Shown piece by piece: positions 45,897 to 55,700 of a DNA stretch of 64,000 nucleotides. Under the pieces are notes generated by a model that was given only the letters and a program-made list of their open reading frames with translations, had not been told where the DNA came from and did no database searches. Numbering within the stretch: the first letter of the stretch is position 1; the number at the start of each line of letters is the position of its first letter. The position numbers and the translations under genes were made by a program. Source of the stretch: Mangrovimonas sp. TPBH4. GTDB taxonomy: Bacteria; Bacteroidota; Bacteroidia; Flavobacteriales; Flavobacteriaceae. The stretch spans positions 342,694 through 406,693 of the forward strand of contig NZ_LBIO01000040.1 of assembly GCF_001280505.1 (NCBI RefSeq), read 5' to 3'.

Positions 45897-47398
45897 TGCT
45901 TTCAATAAAATCTGCCTTAGCCAAACCATTCGCAAAAAGAGTCAAAAAATCTGTGTTGAAATGGGCTAACAATCCCATTGAAACGCAACAAAAGGTGTTT
46001 AATGAATTGATTTCTGAAGCTGCTGGAACACAGTTTGGGAAAGATCATGATTTTGTCAGTATCAATTCTTATGAAGACTTTAAGAAAAGAGTGCCTATTC
46101 GGGATTACGAAGCCTTAAAAAGCTATGTAGATAGAGTAGTTGCGGGAGAAGAAAATGTACTTTGGAAAGGAAAGCCGCTCTATTTTGCAAAAACTTCAGG
46201 AACGACTTCGGGGGCAAAATATATTCCATTAACAAAGGAAAGTATGCCAAGTCATATCGATGCGGCTAGAAACGCTATCCTCATGTATATTGCTGAGACG
46301 GGCAATGCCAAATTTGTGGATGGCAAGATGATCTTTTTACAGGGTAGCCCAATTCTTAAGGAACAAAATGGTATTCAGTTGGGAAGATTGTCTGGGATTG
46401 TAGCGCATTACGTGCCTAGCTATCTGCAAAAAAACCGCATGCCTTCTTGGGATACCAATTGCATAGAGGATTGGGAAACAAAGGTCAATGCTATTGTGGA
46501 AGAAACCCTTCCTGAAAATATGACGGTAATTTCAGGGATTCCTTCTTGGGTACAGATGTATTTTGAGAAGATTCAGGAGAAAACAGGACAAAAGGTTGGC
46601 GATGTATTCCAAAACTTTGAACTCTTTATTTATGGGGGAGTCAACTATGAACCTTACAGGGCAAAATTTGAAAACTTGATAGGCAGAAAGGTGGACAGTA
46701 TTGAACTGTTCCCTGCCAGTGAAGGCTTTTTTGCTTTTCAGGATAGCCAAAAGGAAAAAGGCATGTTGCTTCAGTTGAATTCGGGGATATTTTATGAATT
46801 CATTAAAGCAGATGATTTTTTTAATGACAACCCAGAACGTATTACCATTGCCGATGTGGAATTGGGAGTGAATTATGTGATGATTGTGTCTACCAATGCG
46901 GGGCTTTGGGCCTATAATGTGGGAGATACGGTAATGTTTACTTCCTTAAAGCCTTATAGAGTTATTGTTTCGGGAAGGATTAAACACTTTATTTCGGCCT
47001 TTGGAGAGCATGTTATAGGAAAGGAAGTAGAACAGGCCCTGAAGGAAGGAATAGAAGGTACTTCCTTTGAAATTTCAGAATTTACCGTTGCACCACAAAT
47101 TAATCCAGAAAGTGGATTGCCTTATCATGAATGGTTTATTGAATTTGAAACTATTCCTGAGGATTTAGCGTCCTTGGAAGCTAAAATAGATCAATCACTT
47201 CAGCAGCAAAACACCTATTATTTCGATTTAATTGAGGGCAAAGTACTGAGGCCCCTTAAGATAACCGCTGTCAAAAAGAACGGGTTTACAGAATATATGA
47301 AGTCCATTGGGAAATTAGGGGGACAGAATAAAATACCAAGATTGTCTAACGATCGTAAAATTGCGGATGCCTTGTTTGAGCAGGGATTAACTAAATAG
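45896..47398 (+). CDS. GH3-family acyl-acid-amido synthetase-like protein
   Basis: The 500-residue protein resembles the plant auxin GH3 fold, with the ATP-binding FAKTSGTTSGAKYIPLT segment near residue 100 and the later YGGVNYEPYRAKFE and YNVGDTVMFTSL motifs. GH3 enzymes adenylate a carboxylic acid and join it to an amine. The substrate in Bacteroidota is unknown. It overlaps the M23 gene by one base and precedes the DUF6909-like gene by 25 bases. Confidence 0.88.
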   Translation: MLSIKSALAKPFAKRVKKSVLKWANNPIETQQKVFNELISEAAGTQFGKDHDFVSINSYEDFKKRVPIRDYEALKSYVDRVVAGEENVLWKGKPLYFAKTSGTTSGAKYIPLTKESMPSHIDAARNAILMYIAETGNAKFVDGKMIFLQGSPILKEQNGIQLGRLSGIVAHYVPSYLQKNRMPSWDTNCIEDWETKVNAIVEETLPENMTVISGIPSWVQMYFEKIQEKTGQKVGDVFQNFELFIYGGVNYEPYRAKFENLIGRKVDSIELFPASEGFFAFQDSQKEKGMLLQLNSGIFYEFIKADDFFNDNPERITIADVELGVNYVMIVSTNAGLWAYNVGDTVMFTSLKPYRVIVSGRIKHFISAFGEHVIGKEVEQALKEGIEGTSFEISEFTVAPQINPESGLPYHEWFIEFETIPEDLASLEAKIDQSLQQQNTYYFDLIEGKVLRPLKITAVKKNGFTEYMKSIGKLGGQNKIPRLSNDRKIADALFEQGLTK

Positions 47399-47423
47399 TC
47401 CTATATTTGTAGGTTAACAAAGT

Positions 47424-49115
47424 ATGGCAAACACAGCAAAAAGACACGAAAGAACTAGGGCTCAGGAGAGTTCCAGCGCTATTGAAAAAATGTACATCAC
47501 GATGCGGCATTTGTTCAATAGGGGCTTCTATAAGCCTATGGGAGTTTCTGGGGAAACTCTTAGGGAGTCTTTGTTGTTGTTAAGACCGGAAATTTATGGT
47601 TCTATCGCAGATGAAAAAGCAGAGTTGGAAGGCTTACTTTATGTAATCGATAGATTGCCTTTGGGAATCGAAGAGTGTTCCTTTATCAATTTGACCAGTG
47701 ATGAGGGGTATGGAAATTCCCATTTTAAAGCGATTATTCCAGCCAAACGAAGACGGAACTGTTACCGAATTGATGAGGAGCAGATGAACATTGAGATCAC
47801 TAGAGGACGTTCCGAAATATATGATATTCTAACTCACTTAACTTTTTTATTCGTTGAATCCCATAAGATTAGTAATCGGGTGCTTGTCGATGAACAAGGT
47901 ACAACCACAAGGGATTGGGTGAAATTGGAAAAGGCTGTTTTGTCTGAAGAAAAGCTGTCCCAAAAAGAAAGGGAAATTGCCATAACGCACACGGCCAATA
48001 TTTTGGGAAGAACATTTAATGAGATTACAGAAATCTATAATCAATTTGCCACATCTAAGCAACCAGATAGACTGTTGCATATCGTCTATTGGTTGGGGAA
48101 ATTGGCCATTGAAGAAACGGTAAGTGATACTAAGAGAACCGTAACATTTTCACCTGTTCTTAGAGAGCGCTTGGGACACCATATTCATGGTGAAATTTGG
48201 GCAGATGATATCAAGGCGGTTTTGATAGAAAACGAATTGTTGGACCGTCCTATTCATATTATAAGTGCCAATATGCACAGTGTGATGAACTCCTTGTTTA
48301 CTCCTAGTCTTTTAAAAGGAAGTTTAGCCAAGAAGGATATTTTCGAGATTTATCAAGACTTGAGTAGGAAAGATAGCGAATCCCTACGCAATAAAGTAAA
48401 TAAGGAGGCGTTGCAACAACGGATGTTGTACATTCCGGATAGTTCAGGGACCAATATTGATGTTCAAATATTTGATATTTCCAAGATGGATTTGTCAAAA
48501 TTGGATATGCAATTAGACGAGCAGAAACTGCAACGGGAAAAACCTGTGATTGTGGTCATGGATTATGCTTTTGGAGAACAAGCTTATGAAACTATGGATG
48601 AGCTTTTGAAGCCAGTTGTAATAGACGGTTATAAGAAGCATTTAAAGGTTGAATCCATTTCCATCATGGGTAAAGCTGGAATTTTGGAGGGTGGAAAAGG
48701 CGATATTATGATACCATCGGCCCATATTTTTGAAGGAACTGCTGATAATTACCCCTTTGACAATGAGTTATGCAAAGAGGATTTAGAAGGACACGGTATA
48801 AGTATTTTTGAAGGCTCCATGGTTACGGTATTGGGAACATCCCTTCAAAATAAAGAAATTTTAAAGTTCTTTTATAACTCTACATGGAACGTGATAGGAC
48901 TTGAAATGGAGGGGGCTCATTATCAAAAGGCCATTCAGTCGGCTTCAAAAGTAAGAGGTAATATTGGTAAGGATGTCAAAGTGAGATATGCTTACTACGC
49001 AAGTGATAATCCTATAGAAACCGGAAGCACCTTGGCCTCAGGGGGATTGGGGACCTCAGGGGTAAAACCGACCTATTTAATAACAAGAAAAATATTAGAA
49101 CAAATTTTAAATTAA
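47424..49115 (+). CDS. DUF6909-like protein with a nucleoside-phosphorylase-like C-terminal domain
   Basis: The 563-residue soluble protein has a helical N-terminal region (about 1-280; MYITMRHLFNRGFYKPMG). The C-terminal half (about 365-563) looks like the purine nucleoside phosphorylase / AMP nucleosidase superfamily: VIVVMDYAFGEQAYETMDEL, SISIMGKAGIL, and NVIGLEMEGAHYQKA near residue 490, where the GLEMEGA box carries the nucleoside-binding Glu in that superfamily. I believe this is the Bacteroidota family DUF6909; no reaction is established. It sits between the GH3 gene and the polysaccharide genes. Confidence 0.7.
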   Translation: MANTAKRHERTRAQESSSAIEKMYITMRHLFNRGFYKPMGVSGETLRESLLLLRPEIYGSIADEKAELEGLLYVIDRLPLGIEECSFINLTSDEGYGNSHFKAIIPAKRRRNCYRIDEEQMNIEITRGRSEIYDILTHLTFLFVESHKISNRVLVDEQGTTTRDWVKLEKAVLSEEKLSQKEREIAITHTANILGRTFNEITEIYNQFATSKQPDRLLHIVYWLGKLAIEETVSDTKRTVTFSPVLRERLGHHIHGEIWADDIKAVLIENELLDRPIHIISANMHSVMNSLFTPSLLKGSLAKKDIFEIYQDLSRKDSESLRNKVNKEALQQRMLYIPDSSGTNIDVQIFDISKMDLSKLDMQLDEQKLQREKPVIVVMDYAFGEQAYETMDELLKPVVIDGYKKHLKVESISIMGKAGILEGGKGDIMIPSAHIFEGTADNYPFDNELCKEDLEGHGISIFEGSMVTVLGTSLQNKEILKFFYNSTWNVIGLEMEGAHYQKAIQSASKVRGNIGKDVKVRYAYYASDNPIETGSTLASGGLGTSGVKPTYLITRKILEQILN

Positions 49116-49127
49116 CATATCTAACTA

Positions 49128-50198
49128 ATGAATAAAAACCTACCGGAAACTAACGCTTCTGAAGAAGTGGATTTAGGACAATTATTTACGCTTATAGGAA
49201 GCTTATTTACAAAATTTTTCAATTTTATTGGGACTATTTTTACAAAACTATTTTATCTGTTTGTAGCTATAGTATTTTTTATTAAAAAGAATATTTTGAT
49301 TTTAGCTGGTGCTGCAGTGCTTGGCTTTGGTTTTGGAATTTTTAAAGAAAAAACAAAGACACCTGTCTATTCATCGAATGCCGTTATTAAACAAAATTAT
49401 GATACAGGAGAGAGTTTATATAATTTATTGAATTATTATAATGATCTTATTATGGATCAGGACTTTCAGTCTTTGTCCGCCGGGTTGAATATTACTTTGG
49501 AGGAGGCTAGAAATATGGTGTCTTTCCAAATGGAATCTGTTTTAAACAACAACCAAAAATTGAAGGTGTATGATGAGTTTAAAAAGGAAATTGATTCTAC
49601 TCTTGCAGATAATATTGATTTTGAAAAGTTTTTGGACAATTCTTATGATTATAACTACGCTTACCAAAGACTTACAGTAAGTGCTACTCAAAAAAGCCTT
49701 TTAAAGAAGGTGTTGCCAGAGATTATTAAAAACATCGAATCTATAGAATTTTTCAAAAATCAACAACGAAAGGATTTTGCTGAATTGGAATACCAAGAAA
49801 GAGTGATCAAAGAATCTTTGAAAGAATCAGATTCTTTACAAAAGGTCTATCAAAGGGTTCTTGAAAAAATTAATGAAAATCCGAATGCTCAAACGAGTAT
49901 TTTAATTGATAATACAGGTGATAAAAGTTCCACAAAAGAATATGAATTGTATGCCAATGATATCAAACTAAGAAGAGAATTAGTGACAATTCAAAGAGAG
50001 AAAGAAGAGATTGACAAAATCGTAGAAGTCATTTCTAGTCAGCAGGATGAAGGAATATTAACAAATTCAAAATCATTGTTTAACAATGATTTTGGGTACA
50101 AGAGTTATTATAGTGTAATTCTTTTGTTAACAGCTTTTACAATTTTAATAGGACTAAGATTTCTTAAATACTTAGATCAATTTAAAGATAAAATATAA
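49128..50198 (+). CDS. Wzz-like polysaccharide chain-length / co-polymerase protein
   Basis: The 356-residue protein has an N-terminal hydrophobic region (about 25-75) and a C-terminal helix (about 330-350) flanking a long helical periplasmic segment with coiled-coil character (about 190-300). This is the PCP/Wzz topology without a kinase domain. It likely sets chain length or helps export of the polysaccharide made by the genes that follow. It starts the sugar cluster, five bases before rfbB. Confidence 0.75.
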   Translation: MNKNLPETNASEEVDLGQLFTLIGSLFTKFFNFIGTIFTKLFYLFVAIVFFIKKNILILAGAAVLGFGFGIFKEKTKTPVYSSNAVIKQNYDTGESLYNLLNYYNDLIMDQDFQSLSAGLNITLEEARNMVSFQMESVLNNNQKLKVYDEFKKEIDSTLADNIDFEKFLDNSYDYNYAYQRLTVSATQKSLLKKVLPEIIKNIESIEFFKNQQRKDFAELEYQERVIKESLKESDSLQKVYQRVLEKINENPNAQTSILIDNTGDKSSTKEYELYANDIKLRRELVTIQREKEEIDKIVEVISSQQDEGILTNSKSLFNNDFGYKSYYSVILLLTAFTILIGLRFLKYLDQFKDKI

Positions 50199-50203
50199 GT
50201 ATT

Positions 50204-51247
50204 ATGAATGTATTATTAACAGGAGGTGCCGGATTCATAGGATCTCACGTAGTTAGACTATTTGTAGAGAAGTATCCAGAACATCATATATATAACTTGG
50301 ATTGTTTGACCTATGCAGGGAATTTAGAGAATCTAAAGGATATTGAGAACCAATCAAATTATACATTTCTTAAGGCTGATATTACGGACGAGTCTCATAT
50401 TAACCAATTGTTTGAAACCTATAAGTTTGACAGAGTAATCCATTTAGCTGCTGAATCTCATGTAGATCGATCTATTACAGATCCGTTGGCGTTTGTAAAA
50501 ACCAATGTTATTGGTACAATGATTCTTTTAAATGCCTTTAAAAACTTATGGAACAATAACTACGATGGGAAGTTGTTTTACCATGTCAGTACCGATGAGG
50601 TTTATGGCACTTTAGGAGAAACAGGGCTTTTTACAGAAACGACTGCTTACGATCCTAATTCTCCGTATTCAGCCTCAAAAGCGAGTTCAGATCATTTTGT
50701 GAGAGCTTATGGAGAAACTTATGGTATTCCCTATGTGATAACCAATTGTTCAAACAATTATGGACAAAATCAATTCCCTGAAAAATTGATTCCATTGTTT
50801 ATCAATAATATATTGGAAGAAAAACCATTACCTGTGTATGGGGATGGTAATTATACAAGGGATTGGTTATATGTGCAAGACCACGCAAAGGCTATCGATT
50901 TGGTGTTCCATAAAGGTATTTTAGGAGAAACTTATAATATTGGTGGTTTTAATGAGTGGAAGAACATTGATTTGGTGAAATTACTATGTCAACAAATGGA
51001 TGAGAAATTGAACAAGCCAAAAGGGACTTCAGAAGCCCTCATCACTTTTGTTAAGGACCGTCCTGGACATGATTTACGTTATGCCATTGATGCCTCAAAA
51101 ATCAATAAGGAATTGGGTTGGAAACCTTCAGTTACTTTTGAAGAAGGGTTGAGCAGAACAATAGACTGGTATTTGAGCAATGAGGAGTGGTTAAATCATG
51201 TTACCAGTGGCGAATATCAATCCTATTATCAAACTCAATATAACTAA
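50204..51247 (+). CDS. rfbB: dTDP-glucose 4,6-dehydratase
   Basis: The 347-residue extended SDR enzyme makes dTDP-4-keto-6-deoxyglucose, the second step of dTDP-L-rhamnose synthesis. It has the NAD motif [10 protein letters not shown], the STDEVYG loop and the [10 protein letters not shown] catalytic Tyr/Lys pair. The rfbB, rfbA, rfbC and rfbD genes follow one another with gaps of a few bases or overlaps. Confidence 0.97.
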   Translation: MNVLLTGGAGFIGSHVVRLFVEKYPEHHIYNLDCLTYAGNLENLKDIENQSNYTFLKADITDESHINQLFETYKFDRVIHLAAESHVDRSITDPLAFVKTNVIGTMILLNAFKNLWNNNYDGKLFYHVSTDEVYGTLGETGLFTETTAYDPNSPYSASKASSDHFVRAYGETYGIPYVITNCSNNYGQNQFPEKLIPLFINNILEEKPLPVYGDGNYTRDWLYVQDHAKAIDLVFHKGILGETYNIGGFNEWKNIDLVKLLCQQMDEKLNKPKGTSEALITFVKDRPGHDLRYAIDASKINKELGWKPSVTFEEGLSRTIDWYLSNEEWLNHVTSGEYQSYYQTQYN

Positions 51248-51249
51248 TT

Positions 51250-52116
51250 ATGAAAGGAATAATATTAGCAGGTGGTTCTGGTACCAGGCTTCATCCATTG
51301 ACATTATCGGTAAGTAAGCAGTTGATGCCTATTTACGATAAACCAATGATATACTACCCACTGTCTACATTGTTATATGCAGGAATCAATGAAATTTTAA
51401 TTATCTCCACTCCTAAGGATTTGCCTTTGTTTCAAGATTTATTAGGAAATGGTGAAAAATACGGTTGCCATTTTGAGTATGCAGTACAAGAGGAACCTAA
51501 TGGTTTGGCTGAAGCATTTATTATTGGGGAAGATTTTATTGGAAATGAAAAGGTAGCTTTGATTTTAGGAGATAATATATTTTATGGAACCGGGTTGTCT
51601 CAGTTGTTGCAAAACAATAATGATCCTGATGGAGGTGTCATTTATGCATACCGAGTACATGATCCAGAGCGTTATGGTGTAGTGGAATTTGATGAAGAAG
51701 GCCAGGCTATCTCCATTGAGGAAAAGCCTAAAGAGCCAAAATCCAATTATGCTGTTCCTGGAATTTATTTCTATGACAATAATGTTGTAGAAATAGCAAA
51801 AAATATTAATCCAAGTGCTCGTGGTGAATTGGAAATAACGGATGTTAACAAAGTTTATTTGGAGCAAGGACGTTTGAATGTTAGCATTTTGGATAGAGGT
51901 ACTGCTTGGCTGGATACTGGTACATTTCAATCGTTGATGCAGGCTTCCCAGTTTGTAGAGGTAATTGAAGAGCGCCAAGGTTTAAAAATAGGATCTATAG
52001 AGGCTGCTGCTTTTGAAATGGGATATATTAACGAAACACAATTTAAGGCTTTGGCCGAACCCCTTTTAAAAAGTGGGTACGGAAAGAATTTATTGGGATT
52101 GCTTAACAGAAAATAA
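51250..52116 (+). CDS. rfbA: Glucose-1-phosphate thymidylyltransferase
   Basis: The 288-residue enzyme makes dTDP-glucose from dTTP and glucose 1-phosphate, the first step of the rhamnose pathway. It starts [18 protein letters not shown] and contains [42 protein letters not shown] (core [12 protein letters not shown]) and the AWLDTGT motif. Length is exactly as in RmlA. Confidence 0.97.
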   Translation: MKGIILAGGSGTRLHPLTLSVSKQLMPIYDKPMIYYPLSTLLYAGINEILIISTPKDLPLFQDLLGNGEKYGCHFEYAVQEEPNGLAEAFIIGEDFIGNEKVALILGDNIFYGTGLSQLLQNNNDPDGGVIYAYRVHDPERYGVVEFDEEGQAISIEEKPKEPKSNYAVPGIYFYDNNVVEIAKNINPSARGELEITDVNKVYLEQGRLNVSILDRGTAWLDTGTFQSLMQASQFVEVIEERQGLKIGSIEAAAFEMGYINETQFKALAEPLLKSGYGKNLLGLLNRK

Positions 52117-52661
52117 TGACGGTACAGGAAACCAACTTAAAGGGATGTTTTATCATTCAACCTACAGTTTTTGAAGATAAGAGAGGGTATTTTTTAGAGA
52201 GTTTTAATCGAGAGAAATTCAATACTGCTATTGGCGAGGATATAACTTTTGTTCAGGATAATGAATCCTTTTCTACAAAAGGAGTTTTGAGAGGTTTGCA
52301 TTATCAAATAGGAGAGCATGCACAAGCCAAATTGGTGCGGGTTATAAAAGGTAGAGTGTTGGATATAGCGGTTGATATCAGGCCAGATTCTCCAACCTAC
52401 GGGCAACATGTTGCTGTTGAATTGTCTGAGGAAAACAAAACACAATTTTTTGTCCCGAGGGGATTTGCGCATGGGTTTGTGGTCCTAAGCGACACTGCTA
52501 TTTTTTCCTATAAATGTGATAATTTTTATAATAAAGCCTCAGAAGGAGGAATTATATACAACGACCCTAGTTTAAATATCAATTGGCAACTACCAGAAGA
52601 ACAATTGATCATATCTGAAAAGGATGCTATTTTACCAATCTTAGAAAATGCATTGATATGA
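52116..52661 (+). CDS. rfbC: dTDP-4-dehydrorhamnose 3,5-epimerase
   Basis: The 181-residue cupin-fold epimerase shows FEDKRGYFLESFN, VLRGLHYQ with the catalytic His, the VDIRPDSPTYGQ stretch and FFVPRGFAHGFVVLSD. It overlaps rfbA by one base and rfbD by four. Confidence 0.97.
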   Translation: MTVQETNLKGCFIIQPTVFEDKRGYFLESFNREKFNTAIGEDITFVQDNESFSTKGVLRGLHYQIGEHAQAKLVRVIKGRVLDIAVDIRPDSPTYGQHVAVELSEENKTQFFVPRGFAHGFVVLSDTAIFSYKCDNFYNKASEGGIIYNDPSLNINWQLPEEQLIISEKDAILPILENALI

Positions 52662-53530
52662 AAACCATTTTGGTTACTGGAGGCAATGGGCAATTGGCAA
52701 CCTGCATAAAGGATTTAGAGCAATCAATTAATGGTTTTAGATTCATTTATGTTGATAGTGGAGAGTTAGATATTTCTAAACAAGACGAAGTAAATTCGTT
52801 TTTTGAAGAAAATACAGTTGATTGGTGTATTAATTGTGCCGCTTATACTGCCGTTGATAAGGCCGAAAGCGAAAAGAAAAAGGCTTTTGCTGTTAATGTT
52901 TTGGGAGCAAAATATTTAGCAATGGCTTGTAGAGAACACAGTGCGAAAATGGTTCATATTTCAACAGACTTTGTCTTTGGAGGGGATACCTTTTTAGCTT
53001 ATTCTGAAATTGATGCAACAGGTCCAACAGGAGTTTATGGCGAAACAAAGCTTCAAGGGGAAAAAGAAATAGAGAATTACCTTGATGAGCATTTTATTTT
53101 TAGAACGTCTTGGTTGTATTCCGAACATGGTCATAATTTTTTGAAAACCATGCTGCGTTTGGCTGAATCAAAATCGGAATTAAGTGTTGTTACAGACCAA
53201 ATAGGAACTCCAACCTATGCTAAGGATTTGGCTGAGGTACTTTTAAACATAATTGCATCCAACAGTGAGGCTTATGGTTTGTTTCATTATAGCAATGAAG
53301 GAGTGGCCAGTTGGTATGATTTTGCCCATGCCATTTTTGAGATTTCAAAAAAGAAAATGGATGTATATCCCATAAAATCCGAGGCTTATCCAACACCAGC
53401 CAAAAGGCCTCATTTTAGTGTTTTGGATAAATCAAAGGTAAAACGCACCTTCAATATAAAAATAGCGCATTGGCGGGATAGTTTACAAACATGTTATGAT
53501 GTACTTCTCGATAGTATGATTAATAAATGA
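52658..53530 (+). CDS. rfbD: dTDP-4-dehydrorhamnose reductase
   Basis: The 290-residue SDR enzyme reduces dTDP-4-dehydro-L-rhamnose to dTDP-L-rhamnose. It has TGGNGQLA, CAAYTAVDKAE, STDFVFGG and the YGETKLQGE catalytic motif. It overlaps rfbC and the sulfotransferase gene by four bases each. Confidence 0.96.
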   Translation: MKTILVTGGNGQLATCIKDLEQSINGFRFIYVDSGELDISKQDEVNSFFEENTVDWCINCAAYTAVDKAESEKKKAFAVNVLGAKYLAMACREHSAKMVHISTDFVFGGDTFLAYSEIDATGPTGVYGETKLQGEKEIENYLDEHFIFRTSWLYSEHGHNFLKTMLRLAESKSELSVVTDQIGTPTYAKDLAEVLLNIIASNSEAYGLFHYSNEGVASWYDFAHAIFEISKKKMDVYPIKSEAYPTPAKRPHFSVLDKSKVKRTFNIKIAHWRDSLQTCYDVLLDSMINK

Positions 53531-54393
53531 AAGATAGAAAGACATTAATTTACATAATAGGCGCTGGTAGAAGTGGAACTACTTTGTTAGATATTATTTT
53601 AGGGAATAATGAGGATGCTATTAGTTTGGGGGAAATAAATCGATTTTATAAAAGAAAGGGTTACCCACCTAAAAGAGAGAGCAAAAGTAAAGAATTTGAG
53701 TTTTGGGATAAAATAAGAGAAAACCTTTCCAAAAAGGTAGGGGGATTAGATTTTAAGAAACTTGAAGAAGAAAGTAGAGCAAATGAATACCATTCTAATG
53801 TTCTTAAAAAAATTTTAGGATATGATAGTGAGATGTATTCTCATCATTTAAGACTCATGTACGAGACACTTCACGAGAATATTGAACAGAATTTAATTGT
53901 AGAGTCTTCAAAATATCCATTAAGAGGGGTAAATCTTTCAAGGATGGTTCCATCAAATTTATTTGATATTAAATATGTGTACTTAAAGAAAGATCCAATT
54001 TCGGTAGTGGCGTCTTTTCAAAAGAAGAATATCGAGCAACCTTCAAAGGGATTCATATCTGCAAATATTTATTATTTATTAGTAAATCTGTTGTGCAAGT
54101 CTGTTGTATTATTTTTAAAGATCAGAGGACATATGGTTTCCACTCTGCGATATGAAGATTTGATAGGTAAAAAAGGAGAATCATTTAAAAAACTTTCTGC
54201 CGACTTAGCAATTGATTTTAAGGTGTTACAGTCAAAATTAACCGATAATACACCGTTGCATACAGGATATTTGTTTGATGGAAATAGAATAAGACTAGAA
54301 GAAAGTTTAACTTTACGGTCTTCTGAAATAAATGTGAAAAAAAATAGTAAGTACTATTTCACAAGAATCTTAAATTATATAGTGTATAAATGA
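53527..54393 (+). CDS. PAPS-dependent sulfotransferase family protein
   Basis: The 288-residue protein starts LIYIIGAGRSGTTLLDIIL, the 5'-phosphosulfate-binding loop of the sulfotransferase fold. A later YVYLKKDPISVVASFQK segment corresponds to the 3'-phosphate-binding region (usually RDP-x-A-V-S). It likely transfers sulfate from PAPS to a hydroxyl on a sugar of the exported polymer. CysQ, CysC, CysD and CysN in the same run supply PAPS and remove PAP. It overlaps both neighbours by four bases. Confidence 0.85.
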   Translation: MKDRKTLIYIIGAGRSGTTLLDIILGNNEDAISLGEINRFYKRKGYPPKRESKSKEFEFWDKIRENLSKKVGGLDFKKLEEESRANEYHSNVLKKILGYDSEMYSHHLRLMYETLHENIEQNLIVESSKYPLRGVNLSRMVPSNLFDIKYVYLKKDPISVVASFQKKNIEQPSKGFISANIYYLLVNLLCKSVVLFLKIRGHMVSTLRYEDLIGKKGESFKKLSADLAIDFKVLQSKLTDNTPLHTGYLFDGNRIRLEESLTLRSSEINVKKNSKYYFTRILNYIVYK

Positions 54394-55700
54394 ATATTAG
54401 TGTTTTTGGACTAGGTTATGTCGGTGTTGTAAGTTGTGCATGCTTTTCTAGAGAAGGGCATTCTGTAATAGGAGTTGATATTGATAAAACTAAAGTAGAT
54501 TTGGTTAATGGTGGAAAGTCTACCATTATTGAAAATGGGTTAGAAAATCAGATTACTAAATCAGTTAATTCTCAACTTTTATATGCAACCCAAGATTATG
54601 AAGAAGCAGTAAATGGTTCTGACGTGTCTTTTATCTGTGTTGGAACTCCTAGTCTTCCAAATGGGGCGATTAATCTTGCCTATATTTATCAAGTGATTAA
54701 ACAAATTGCGACTGTAATAGAGAATAAATCTACATTCCATACAATTGTTATTAGAAGTACTGTAAAAGTAGGAACCTTAAATATTTGTAAAGAGATTATC
54801 GAAGATATTACAGGCAAGGTACATGGAGAGCATTTTGGCGTTGTTTCAAATCCTGAATTTTTGAGGGAAGGAACTGCAATGTATGACTTTATTAACCCGC
54901 CATATACAATTATAGGAACAAATTGTTTGCACAGCAAAAAAGTGATTGCTCAACTTTATAAATCTATTGAAGCTCCTGTTTACCATATCCAACCAGAAGA
55001 AGCAGAAATGATTAAATATGCAAATAATAATTTTCATGCAATGAAAATTGCATTTGCAAATGAAATAGGAAACATTTGTAAGGAGAATGGTGTTGATGGA
55101 CATGTGGTTATGGATATTGTTTCTAAGGACACGAAATTGAATTTATCCCCTTATTATCTTAAGCCAGGGTTTGCATTTGGAGGTTCATGTCTTCCAAAGG
55201 ATGTAAGAGGGCTTACACAAATAGCTAAACAGTTAGATTTAAAGACTCCTTTGCTATCAAGTCTAATGAAAAGTAATTTTTATCAGATTGAACGCGGGCT
55301 TAATTTGATTTACGGAACAGGGAAACGAAAGATTGGATTTTTAGGTTTTGCATTTAAATCGGGGACTGATGACCTTAGGGAGAGTCCAATAGTAGATCTT
55401 ATAGAAACCTTGATAGGGAAAGGATACGAACTTAAAGTCTACGATAACAATGTGCATTTGTCTTCTTTACTTGGAAAAAATAAAGAATATGTAAATAACC
55501 ACATTCCTCATATATACAAACTTTTAAAGGAAAATGTAACTGATGTAATTGAAAGTTCTGATGTTTTAGTAATTGGGAACAGTGCTGCTGAATTTTCGGA
55601 AATTGTACCAACTATTCCTTCAAATAAAATTGTTATCGATTTAGTTAGGGTAGATAAAAACAAAACTTCAAAAGATAATTATATTGGAATTTGCTGGTAA
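54390..55700 (+). CDS. UDP-glucose/GDP-mannose dehydrogenase family, AlgD-like
   Basis: The 436-residue enzyme has the NAD-binding FGLGYVGVVSCACFSREGHS start (core GLGYVGVVS), the VISNPEFLREGTAM-like VVSNPEFLREGTA and the catalytic-Cys loop FAFGGSCLPKDVRGL. The FAFGGSCLPKD form and the length of 436 residues are as in GDP-mannose 6-dehydrogenase (AlgD) rather than UDP-glucose dehydrogenase, which usually has a GFGGSCFPKD box. It would supply a uronic acid donor, most likely GDP-mannuronate. Confidence 0.85.
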   Translation: MNISVFGLGYVGVVSCACFSREGHSVIGVDIDKTKVDLVNGGKSTIIENGLENQITKSVNSQLLYATQDYEEAVNGSDVSFICVGTPSLPNGAINLAYIYQVIKQIATVIENKSTFHTIVIRSTVKVGTLNICKEIIEDITGKVHGEHFGVVSNPEFLREGTAMYDFINPPYTIIGTNCLHSKKVIAQLYKSIEAPVYHIQPEEAEMIKYANNNFHAMKIAFANEIGNICKENGVDGHVVMDIVSKDTKLNLSPYYLKPGFAFGGSCLPKDVRGLTQIAKQLDLKTPLLSSLMKSNFYQIERGLNLIYGTGKRKIGFLGFAFKSGTDDLRESPIVDLIETLIGKGYELKVYDNNVHLSSLLGKNKEYVNNHIPHIYKLLKENVTDVIESSDVLVIGNSAAEFSEIVPTIPSNKIVIDLVRVDKNKTSKDNYIGICW

